A stretch of DNA of 64,000 nucleotides from contig JASEVX010000117.1 in assembly GCA_031761405.1 (NCBI GenBank), forward strand, positions 543,768 to 607,767. The letters are read 5' to 3'. The notes under the pieces were generated by a model that was not told the origin of the DNA, did not search any database, and worked only from the letters and a program-made list of their open reading frames with translations. How positions within the stretch are numbered: the first letter of the stretch is position 1; every line of letters begins with the position of its first letter. Positions 1-12,500 of the stretch are shown piece after piece. This DNA is from Serripes groenlandicus. Taxonomy: Eukaryota > Mollusca > Bivalvia > Cardiida > Cardiidae. The position numbers and the translations under genes are program-made.

Positions 1-477
1 TTTGTTGTGCAGCCATAATCACTCTGCCTTCAATAATATATTACAGACAATCTGGGATGAAGATTAACACTGTGACTTTTCATTTTTGTGAAAGCATATA
101 TACAATATCTTGAACATTTCACCTGTTTTAAACATCTATAAAATAACTGTAGAACATAATTTATTAACTGTTTAGTGATTAAAAATCTTGATTTTCCGCT
201 GGAGGTGTAGAATGTGCGTGTATTGAGTACTTACTGGAATTGTGTTTCAATAATTTCAGCATTAAACCTTTCCCAACTATAGACACATTTTGACGCATCT
301 GCAGCAATTTCTCTTTTTGCCACAGTGTTTTCAACTTTTTTTTAGTAATTATACCTACAATTATCGTGATTTTCCATATTTTTGAGTAGATATTTTCAAA
401 GTCGTCTGCAGCAGATTTGTTGTATGTGGGAAACGGTTAGTGAATGACTCATTGAGTAGTAGCATTATGTCACCAAC

Positions 478-568
478 CTGTCTGTGGGCATCACGAAGGT
501 ACATATCATAACCACTGTCAGCTGTCTGGTAACTGGACTTTAACTCCTCAGGTAGTATAGACAGGAAA
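478..568 (-). CDS. FHIP2A: FHIP2 exon 13 (last exon inside the window)
   Basis: A 91-bp exon encoding [19 protein letters not shown] and [12 protein letters not shown], leaving in phase 0 at the donor GTTGGT. The acceptor is GATTCAG. The first 25 or so exon bases plus the acceptor are the founder-like copy of the 64-bp array that begins right next to it. The following exon is outside the window. Confidence 0.88.
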
Positions 569-3500
569 CTGAATCAAAACATATGGAAAAACATGTGTAA
601 TGGCCTAACTTCTCAGGTAATATAGACAGGAAACTGAATCAAAACATATGAGACACATGAGTAATGGCCTAACTTCTCAGGTAGTATAGACAGGAAACTG
701 AATCAAAACATATGAAACATGTGTGTAATGGCCTAACTTCTCAGGTAGTATGACAGGAAACTGAATCAAAACATATGAAACATGTGTGTAATGGCCTAAC
801 TTCTCAGGTAGTATAGACAGGAAACAGAATCAAAACATATGCAACATGTGTGTAATGGCCTAACTTCTCAGGTAGTATGACAGGAAACTGAATCAAAACA
901 TATGAAACACGTGAGTAATGGCCTAACTTCTCAGGTAGTATAGACAGAAAACTGAATCAAAACATATGAAACACATGAGTAATAGCCTAACTTCTCAGGT
1001 AGTATAGACAGAAAACTGAATCAAAACATATGAAACACGTGAGTAATAGCCTAACTTCTCGGGTAGTATAGACAGAAAACTGAATCAAAACATATGAAAC
1101 ATGTGTGTAATAGCCTAACTTCTCAGGTAGTATAGACAGGAAACAGAATCAAAACATATGAAACATGTGTGTAATGGCCTAACTTCTCAGGTAGTATAGA
1201 CAGAAAACTGAATCAAAACATATGAAACACGTGTGTAATAGCCTAACTTCTCAGGTAGTATAGACAGGAAACAGAATCAAAACATATGAAACATGTGTGT
1301 AATGGCCTAACTTCTCATGTAGTATGACAGGAAACTGAATCAAAACATATGAAACATGTGTGTAATGGCCTAACTTCTCAGGTAGTATAGACAGGAAACT
1401 GAATCAAAACATATGAAACATGTGTGTAATGGCCTAACTTCTCAGGTAGTATAGACAAGAAACTGAATCAAAACATATGAAACATGTGTGTAATGGCCAA
1501 ACTTCTCAGGTAGTATAGACAGGAAACAGAATCAAAACATATGAAACATGTGTGTAATGGCCTAACTTCTCAGGTAGTATAGACAGGAAACTGAATCAAA
1601 ACATATGAAACATGTGTGTAATGGCCTAACTTCTCAGGTAGTATAGACAGGAAACTGAATCAAAACATATGAAAAAACCATGTGAAACACGTGAGTAATG
1701 GCCTAACTTCTCAGGTAGTATAGACAGAAAACTGAATCAAAACATATGAAACACGTGAGTAATAGCCTAACTTCTCAGGTAGTATAGACAGAAAACTGAA
1801 TCAAAACATATGAAACACGTGAGTAATAGCCTAACTTCTCAGGTAGTATGACAAGAAACTGAATCAAAACATATGAAACTAGAATGGAGTGCTCCGCAGA
1901 GCATGTGTGACACCTGCACCTGCTCATTGAAAGTGTGACGGACAGACAGACAGACGCCAGACAAAAAAAAATGAATCCCTAAGTGCCTACCATGCTACGC
2001 AGGGGGACACAAAAACCATGTGTAAAGGCCTAAATAAGATAGATCATTTGCCACAATGTTTTGAAAGTTTGCTGCTGATGCGCTAAATTACATCTGTATA
2101 TTGAAGAGAGCTAACAGCCCATAGTAATGCTCATTTAACACTTTCCAACATACAATAAATCTGCAGCAGATGACTTTGAAAATATCATGTCCAAAATATA
2201 GAAAATCTCTTTAACCCTTTCCCTCATATGACAGTTCTGCAGCAGACGACTTTGAATATATTTTGACAAAAAATAGAAAATCTCTCAAATTGAAAGGATA
2301 ACCTACATGTATGACTTAAAGTGGAAAACATTGTGGCAAAAGGAGATATTGCTCGTTTTGAGCAATTTCTTCTTTTGTCACTATGTTTTCAAAAAGCCGT
2401 CTGCTGCAGGTGTCAGAAGGCGTCTATGAGGGAAAGGGATAAATGATAGTATTATTATAGAATTGTCGAAATCATTGTGACAAATGGAGAAATTGCTCAT
2501 TATGAGCAATTTTTCAATTTGCCACTATGATTTCAAAAGTTGTCTGATTCAGAGGTGACAGAAAGTTTCTACATGAGGGAAAGGGTAAACACCATTCATA
2601 TCTCATACACTACAACCTTACATAATACAGGTGCAGATTGAAATTTATTTTCCACTGTAAGATATCTGAAAACATTGTATCAAAATAACTGAGAAACTGC
2701 CCAGAAAAATCAAGTTCTCCTTTTATCACTTTGTTTTTAATTCTTTTTAATAAGTATACATTTAATTGGAGTTTTTTCATAGTTTTGCCAGGATGTTTAC
2801 AAAGTGATCTGCTGCAGGTTTGCTGTATATGGGACAGGTTTAAAACCTATAATGTGGGTTCTCAAAAAAAAGGATTATAATTCTGAAGCTGAGTGTTGGA
2901 CATGCTTTTCTCCCTTTAAGTTACTGTATGCTTGAATAATTGTAGATGGGTATTTTTCCTCCTTTCTGATGATTTGAACAATTTTCGAAAAGGTCAACAA
3001 AAGGAATATTCCTTTGACATTTCGAACTTGTTTTGTTTTAAGCTCACCTGAGCATAAAGTGAACTTTTGTGATCAACATCTGTCATCGTGAACACAAGAG
3101 AGAACTAATGATATACTAATACCTGTTCACAATCTTATGCACTTCTGTCTTGGAATAAACAGGACTAAAACGCAGTTTATCAGGTGTCCTGTCGTCTTTT
3201 TCTGAAGAAGATATGATTATAAAAGATATATTCCCCTTATAAGGGATACAATATACTAGGGATGGCAGCAAATAATCGGTTACCCGGTTAACCGTATGTT
3301 TTTCGATGTTTTCGACCTGACATGACTCATATTCGAACTTGGCCTAGCTATTACTTAGACAAATATTCTGACAAAGTTTCAACATGCTCAAGCCAAAAAT
3401 GTGGCTTCCAGAGTGTTAACAAGATTTTCCTTAAATTTGGCATTGTGACCTAGTTTTTGACCCAACATGACCCATATTCGAAATTTACCTAGATAGCACT

Positions 3501-6500
3501 AAGTCAAATTTTCCGACATAGTTTCAACATGCTCAAGCCAGAAATGTGGCTTCTAGAGTGTAAACAAGATTTTCCTTAAATTTAGCCGAGTGACCTAGTT
3601 TTTGACCGGACATGACCCATATTCGAACTTGGCCTAGATATTAAGATTTTCCTTCAATATGGCCTAGTGACCTAGTTTTTGACAAAACGTGCAATTTCTC
3701 CTTTTGCCACAATGTTTACCACTTTTTGTCATAGGTTATCCATTCAATTAATGAGATTTTCTATTTTTTGACAAAATATGGTCAAAGTCATCTGCTGCAG
3801 AATTGTTGTATGAGGGAAAGGGTTAAACACATTCTCTGCCAGCTAAAAAGGCTTTCTCTGCCGTACCATACACTGAATCTTTTATACTAGACATACATTT
3901 TATAAATTGTTTGGTGTTATTATCAACTTTTGACATCATTTCTGTGAGGCAATCCAAAATTGTGAATGAAAATTAACAAAAATTTGGTACAAAAAGATGT
4001 CACAGCATATAATGTGTTGTTTTTTTGTTCAATTAATCAACCTCAAAATATCTTATCATTATAACTGAAGGGACCAGTTAACTGTTTCCCACATGCAGAT
4101 ACACTTTTATGCATCTGAGGTCAAATTGATATAATTGAATGGATAACCTATGACTAAAAATGGAAACATTGTAGCAAAAGGAGAAATTGCTTGTTTTGAG
4201 CAATTTCTTTATTTGTCACTATGTTTTCAAAAAGCTGTCTGCTGCAGAGGCATCAGAATGCATCTATATGAGGGAAAGGGCTATTCAACAATTGAGCCTG
4301 TACATGCAAAAAGAAACAAGTTTGGAAGGTTCAGATCACAATGTTCATCTGCATTCAAAATATACACAAGACAAACACTTCTAACAAGCTTGTGTGGGAA
4401 ATATATGTAATAATGAAAAGGTATATCTTGATCAGAATGTGTGGATGCAAAGGCTGACCCAGATCTACACTGTTCACAAAATGCTCTTTGTACATTTTTC
4501 CATGGATGCAATTAGACTTTCATTTATAAAAACAATTGAGAGTGTCCTTACTTTTTTCACATACATTTTCACAACTTGTCTGCTCCATAGTAAGTGGCAC
4601 AGAGTAAAGGAATATTACCTTGGATATTGATGTTGGTTATTGGAGGAGTATTTTGGTCATCTTCGGATAACTGTTGCCCAAAAATACTTTCTTTATCATT
4701 TGATCTCATTTCTAGTACAGTATTGCCTGATGTATTAGATTCTTGATGAGATCCATTTTCTGTATCACAGTTATTGGTGTTTTTATTCATTTCATGATCA
4801 TGAGATTCAGCTTCTTTCTGAGATTCAGCCTCGTTTTGGATTTCACCCTCTTTCTGAGATTCAGTCTCATTTTGGATCTCATCCTCTTTCTGAGATTCAG
4901 CCTCATTTTGAATTTCACCCTCTTTCTGAGATTCAGCCTCACTTTGAAATTCACCTTCTTTCTGACATTCAGTTTCATTTTGAATTTCATCCTCTTTCTG
5001 AGATTCAGCCTCATTTTTAATTTCATCCTCTTTCTGAGATTCAACCCTGTTTTGAAGCTCAACCTCATTCTGAGTTTCAATCTCAATGTCTCTTTGAGAA
5101 TCAGCTATACTTTGAAATTCAGAGATAATTTCTACTTCTTTCAAGTTCTGTTTGCTGTCACTGATATCATCCTTTGTTTTACAGTAATGTCTTCCTTCAA
5201 GATTTCGTATGACTAAATTGTGTAGTATATGTTCATCATCTTTTTGAAGTAGTGTGTCAAACAGCTGTAGAGCAACTAAACAAATCTGAAAGGCAAGAAA
5301 ACATGCAGCTCCATTATTTCCAACTTAAAAAAGTCTGTAGACCAAGAAGACAATTTAAAAATATCTTGGTAAAAATCAATTAATAAAAGAAAGAATTTTG
5401 AATAAAACATTTAAGCAAAAGAAGAAATTGCTAACAGTTATGACGCCTGATGTAGATGTTTCAAAATGAATCTGTATGGGTGTAAAAGAGCTAACTAGAA
5501 TGACAGAAAACCATCATGGATGCTTTAACAATTTCCCAGATACTGATGCGTTTTGATAATATTTAAAAACTTAATCTTTTCCATTTACAACAAGTCTGCA
5601 GCAGTTGACTTTGAATACATCTTAGCTTGACATATGGAAATCTTTATAAGTGAAGGTATAGATATTAAAAACATTGTGACAAAAGTCGTCTGCTGCAAAT
5701 GTATCAAAATGCATATGCAACTGTATCAAAATGCATATGCAATTGTATCAAAGTTTCGTTTCCAATTTTCAAGATGTTATTTCTGTTGTTGTCTGATCTT
5801 TTTAAAATTGATGACTTTAAAAAAAAACCAAGGCCCATTGTTGCAGCTCTTACAATGAATTAGAAGTAATATCACAATAAAATTTACAAAATAGACATAA
5901 ATATTGTTATCTATTTTTAAAACACAATACGTTGGTCACTTTAATATTAAAGTAACACATTTTGACGCATATGTAGCAGACAACTGGGCGTCTGCTGCAG
6001 TTGTATCAACGTTATAAGAGGGATATTGAGTAGCAAAAACAGGAATACTCAATCTTATATAGGCCTCCGTAACATATTAACCAAATCTCACCTCTTCTGA
6101 GACATTATTGCACCTTTCAATTAATCTTGATCGTAGGCTACAAGCATCTGATCCTTTCACTTCTGGTTTTCTATCTTCTCCCATTACAAATAGAGCGAAC
6201 TCTGGAAAATATCAAGTTTGGGTTTTTTCCTAGTTGTTGAAACAATATTGTTTAGCTTTTCATCTTCATAATCCTTGTTATCATTATTATCAATTAATAG
6301 TGGTAGTAGTAGTAGTAATAGTAGTATTAGACACATTTATTTTATATTAACCCTTTCCCTCATATAGACGCTTTCTGACGCCTCTGCAGCAGACAACTTT
6401 TTAAAAACATAATGACAAAAGAAGAAATTGCTCAAGACGAGCAATTTCTCCTTTTGACACAATGTTTTCCACTTTTAGTCATAGGTTATCCATTCAATTA

Positions 6501-9500
6501 TAGAGATTTTCTATTTTTGACAAAATATGTTCCAAGTCGTCTGCTGCAGAATTGTCGTATGAGGGAAAGGGTTAAAAGTGGAAACACTTTTTAAGCAACC
6601 AGTCAGATATTGGCCAAGTCTGGTACACTTTTCACCTTTTGCACAAAGGTCAAATTATCAAACATCATGTTCAATACATCACCTATACATGCGCATAGGC
6701 TATAAACTCACATAATAGTAGTATTCATTGTCGTAAGTTAGAGACACACAATAATTTCAAGATAAAACCCGGGTTTTCTACAGAATATTTGACAGTAGAA
6801 TAACCCAGACACAGATGTAATTGGTATATTCATAGATAGTTCCTATAATTTGATTTCTTCGTGTTTTGTCATTTTTTCAGCTTTAACTATCATCATGAGC
6901 AATTTCTAATTTTGCAACAATGTATTTAACTCTATTCAATAAGTGTAGGTTCAATTTATTGAGATTTTCATTATTTTTGCCTTGATGTGTTAACCCTTTT
7001 CCTCATATAGACGCTTTCTGATGCCTCTGCAGCAGACGGCTTTTTGAAAACATAGTGACAAAAGAAGAAATTGCTCAAAACGAGCAATTTCTCATTTTGC
7101 CACAATGTTTTCCACTTGTAGTCATAGGTTATCCATTCAATTATGGAGATTTTCTATGTTTTGACAAAATACGTCCACTGCAGATTTGCCGTATGAGGGA
7201 AAGGGTTAACTGTCGTCCACTGCAGATTTGTTGTATGTGGGAAAGGTTGATTGATTGATTGGGGTTTAACGCCGTTTTTAATGTGGGAAAGGAATATGGT
7301 CTTTAGTATGACACAACCATGCATCGAACCCTGGTTTCTTGCTCTCGAGGTTGACACTCTAACCACTTCACCATCGAAGGGGGATAATCCAATATTAGTA
7401 CCAACCTGATAAGAGTCTTTGTGAACACACTGTCCTGAAACACCTCGTCAAGTAGGCCATGGAGGTTACAGCACCAGATTCTGACCTGTTGGTGCAAAAA
7501 GGTTTGATTGTATAGTATTTTATCCCACTTTTATTTTTAACAGTTTTTCTGTTATATCCTGGCATTTCCAGTCTAAAATACCAAGACTTCTGGTAATCAT
7601 GCCACAACCCTGCAAGCCAAGGAGCAATTACTACCATTTTTAAAGTCTTTGGTATAAGCCAGTGTCCGACAAATTTTAGATTTGTGTGGTACAAGATTTG
7701 AAAGCTGGTAGCCCGAATTATCGCGGATGCTTTTTGTTTCTTCTCCTGTACAAAGATAGTATTAAGAGCACACCATGTACATGATTTAAAGGTAGTGACC
7801 AATTAAAATAACATGACTGTGTTGCAAAAGACCTGAAGTGCAGCATTCAGTTTAAAAAAAAGATGAAATTTGGAAAAGTTGCTTTTAGGTGGAGCTTGAC
7901 AAATAGGAGAAATTTGGTACTAAGTTTTTCAAGATTATTTTACACTAGGTTATTTGAAATATTCTGCATAAAATGTATGTATTTTATCCATATTTACAAA
8001 AGATTCAAAAGCTATGTTTAAGAGCATTAAACAGAAATGTTTAAACTTGAGACCAAAAAATCAAATGATGCAATATAACTCTTCAAATGGAAGATAAAAA
8101 AAAAAAGGTCACCGTTTTAGGTCCCTCACCGAAACAGGGCATACAATACGAGTGTCAGTTTTATAAAGAAAGACTCAATGTTATTAACAAAATATTAGGT
8201 TCAATGTAGTTATTAAATCATAAAATATTGTCAAAAACAATGACAGACAACAAAACGTTAAATTTGTTTCATGTGTTACGGTATTACATGTATTCACAGC
8301 ATAGCTGCCATTTTGATAATTGTGCAATGTTTATCATGGTTCCCTACTGAGAATAAGAAATCGATAAACAGCGTTGAATGTAAACATCGGGGTCCTCTCT
8401 CTTACACTATCGGCTATTATTACAATCGAGAATGATCGGGGTCATGAACGTCATTGACCAAATTTCTCATTTCATCCAATGAAATCGCAATTATTAAGTC
8501 ATATGCTTTTTTTCCCCGCTAGTTATGCTAATTCATTTTGGTAAAACAAAGCTGTGATTGGGCAATTATTATTCTCGGGGAATCATTTATAGATTTCATT
8601 CCAAACATTTTCTTTGATATTACTAGTGTCCCTGATATTACGAATACTATGACAATCATGAAGGTATTTCATATTTGATAAACTGCAAGATAAGATCTAG
8701 AAGTCGTTGTTGTGTTAATATTTGGATCAAATTGATTTTATTAACTTCTGCATGGTGAAGATCTTTCTGAACCGGTTTGCACCAGTTTGCAAACATCGCA
8801 TACCGAAAGTAGAAATAGTGATCAAAATTAATTGCATTGGTTATTCGCTAGCTTTCATTTGAAAATGACAGTAGCCCGAGCAATTATTGTTGTAGCCCGC
8901 GGGCTCCGGGCAATGCATTTGTCGGACACTGTATAAGCCGACTTGGGATTAAACACCGGCGTCTTACTCTCCCAAAGCAGACAGTCTAACAACCAGTACC
9001 CGAAATAGACTGTACTGGCATAACAAGAGCTGTCGGAGGACAGCGCGCTCTACTATATGCCGCTTATTCACATAAAGCACTATTTCATTATATTGCACTT
9101 AAGTACTATTAACCCTTTCCCTCATACGGTAATTCTGCAGCAGACGACTTTGAACGTATTTTGTCAAAACATAGAAAATCTCCATAATTGAATGGATAAC
9201 CTATGACAAAAAGTGGAAAACATTGTGGCAATATTTTCTAAGTAATTCGAGGGCCATTACTCCATATTTAGGATACAATGGAGTTATCTAACCTAATTGT
9301 ACGATGGTCCTTAACAAATGTGTGAAGTATGAAGTGATTTGAATTATGAAACTTTAACGTGAGATAAACGCAAATGTTAAAACTGACCAAGTCCAAAAAT
9401 AGCAAAACCTTAAAAAAAGGTTTACCAAATGTTTGACATCATGCAAAACCCGTTTGATATGTTGAAGAATTATATTTGATAAATGAATGATCACAATTAG

Positions 9501-12500
9501 AAAGGAATGTAACCAAAAATTATGAATTTATCTAAAATTCTCAAAATCAAACAAAAATCATGTGATTTATTCCCCAAAAGTCACACTCAGCATCTTCAAC
9601 ATACAATGTGAAGAAAGGTATTATATGTAATTATATTCCAAATATGAAAGCCCTAACACAAGTACTTATTGAGAAAAATTAAAAAATTAAATGAAAATGC
9701 CAACTTGCCCTAAAACTTTAACCACTCAAAATCATGTATTTTGCCGCAAAAAGAAGGTCACACTCAGCATCTTCAGCATACAATATGAAGAAATGAATTA
9801 GATGTAATTATATTCCAAATATGAAAGCCCTAGCATAAGTTCTTATTGAGAAAAAACAATTTAAAAAAAATTCCAACTTGCACTAAAACTTTAACCACCC
9901 AAAATCATGTTTTTTACCCCAAAAAGAAGGTCACACTCAGCATCTTCAGCATTCAATGTGAAGAAAGGTATAAGATGTAACTACATTCCAAATATTAAAG
10001 CCATAGCACAAATACTTATTGAGAAAAATTAAAATAAAAAAAAAATAAATAAAAAAAAAGTTCCAACTTGCCCTAAAACTTTAACCACCGAAAATCAGGT
10101 TTTTTACCCCAAAAAGAAGGTCACGCTCAGCAGTTTCAGCATTCAATGTAAAGAAAGGTATAAGATGTAAATACATTCCAAGTATTAAAGCCGTAGCACA
10201 AATACTTATTGAGAAAAATTAAACAAGAGGTGAGGCCCAAGAGGGCCAGTATCGCTCCACGGCCATAAGGCAAAAATCAAATCTCCAAACAGCCCTGCCC
10301 CCTAGTGGCCATATTTTTTACCAACCACCATGGCTTAAAGGAATCTTGTACAGTGTCACCCAAGGAATGTTTCTGCAAAATTATTTGAAAATTGGCCCGA
10401 CACTTTCGGATGCCAACTTGCCCTAAAACTTTAACCACCCGAAATCACGTCTTGTACCCCAAAAAGAAGGTCACACTCCGAATCTTCAGCATACAATATG
10501 AAGACAGGTATTAGATGTAATTATATTCCAAATATAAAAGCCCTAGCATAAGTAATTATTGAGAAAAAAAAAAATACAAAAAAAAATCCAACTTGCCCTA
10601 AAACTTTAACCACCGAAAATCATGTTTTTTACCTCAAAAAGAAGGTCACACTCAGTACCTTTAACATTCAATGTGAAGAAAGGTATAAGATGTAACTATA
10701 TTCCAAATATTAAAGCCCTAGCACAAATACTTATGAATGAAAATGCCGACTTGCCCTAAAACTTTAACCGGACGCCGACGGAGACGCCGACGCTGGGGCG
10801 AGTAGTAAAGCTCTCATATTCTTCGAATAGTCGAGCTAAAAAAGGAATTAAGTGTTCAGAGCTGTAGACGAGTTGTGCATATTGTGCTTTAATAATATTA
10901 TTATTTGACCATAATGCTCTATGTTGTAGATACTCAAAAGAATATAGGGTAGACGTGTTTAAAACACTGAAGTAAATATAATGGAAAATCTCTATAAATG
11001 AAACTATAAATATTGAATAGTATTGAAAACTTGTGAGAAAAGAAGAATCGCTCACTTTGAGAAATTTCTTCTATTGCTATAATTGTTCGTCTACTACAGA
11101 TATCTTTTTTCGTCAGCATGTGGAAAAGGATTGATCGTTTATCTGATATATTGTAGATCTATAAAAAATTGTTTATTAAGATGTCTCCTGCAGATGCATC
11201 AAATGCGTATGCATGTGGGAAAGGCGGGTTACATAATAATATTTTGTAACTTTGTATTATTTCAAATTATATCTTACATTTGTAATAATGCAGGTTTGAA
11301 GTATGGCAAGAGAAACTTCTGATGCACTGTTCGAGCCAATGCCTCAGCAATAATGGGATTGGCAATCGTGGACAGTTGATCACAGAAATCGAGCCAAGAC
11401 AGGAAGGAGATGAGATGACGTTTCCCAGCAAAGGTCTGTTTGTCTTCACGTTCTGTTATAATGTCCATCCTGTATTAATAGGCAGAGTTGTAGATTAGAT
11501 AAGTATTTCATGTTATTAAATGATTAATCAATTCTTTTAACCCTTTGCTTCATATAGACTCTTTCTGACGCCTCTGCTGCAGACAGCTATTTGAAAACAT
11601 AGTGACAAAAGAAGAAATTGCACAAAACGTGCAATTTCTCCTTTTGCCACAATGTTTTAACTTTTAGTCATAGGCTATCCATTCAATTAGAGATTTTCTA
11701 CTTTTTTACAAAATATGTTCAAAGTCGTCTGCTGCAGAATTGTCGTATGAGGGAAAGGGTTAAAGCCTAGTGGTTTTTTTAATTGTTTTTTTTTAGGTTT
11801 GAGGCTGTTTCTTATGGTTTTTCAGTTATATCACAGCAAAAGAACACATATCCATGATTCATCATACATGGGTTACAAACGACTACTTGGTTATAAAATG
11901 TGCCTTACACAGGCACTCCACCAGCATGAGCGTTGATAGAATCCGGGATGCCGACTCTCAAATTCCCCATATTAACCACTCGGCCATGAGGGAAACCGTA
12001 GAACCCAATATTGCATGTACTCAAAAGAATTGTCTCACTTAGTCATTTCTTTGGAGTACCCACAAAATACATTAAAATGAGTAATAAGTGAGATATTGTG
12101 GTATAAAGACTCTTCCTTATCTCTGCATCTGGATATGCATAAAAAATCATAACTAGTTTAAAACATACATAAAAGAAACACATGTCACCTACCAAGTAGT
12201 CATGATTGAGAGACAGAGAATGGATCACAATATGTGCTCATGCATGTTGTAAGGAAGGGTTAAGGCAAAATTACAGCAAATCTATATTAATCATAATAAA
12301 TGTTTATAAATGCCTTTCTCCTATTGTCACATTGTTTTCAGTAGAGATTAATCATCTAAAGCATCAAAATGCATCTGCATGTGTGAAAAGGGTTAAACAT
12401 GATAAACAATTACCCCCATTTGGCCTGAACAAACTCTAGATCAACAGGATTGATAGATTCTGGCAGCTTTGAGTAGGTATCAATGAGGCGTTGTGTCAGA

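Noticed and set aside
541..1879. CRISPR-like array
   Set aside because: The whole 64-bp unit repeats, there are no unique spacers, and the context is an intron of an animal gene.
4743..5216. Plus-strand 157-codon hydrophobic Phe/Leu-rich ORF
   Set aside because: It is the antisense of the Glu-rich repeat in FHIP2 exon 11; the minus strand has the conserved flanks and splice borders.
7318..7376. Functional tRNA gene
   Set aside because: Box A and B are present but no complete cloverleaf closes, and it is followed by a SINE body and tail.
7395..7802. 135-codon minus-strand ORF as a separate gene
   Set aside because: Only its last part is coding in the sense of FHIP2, and that exon is read in the same frame at 7406-7485; the rest is intron.
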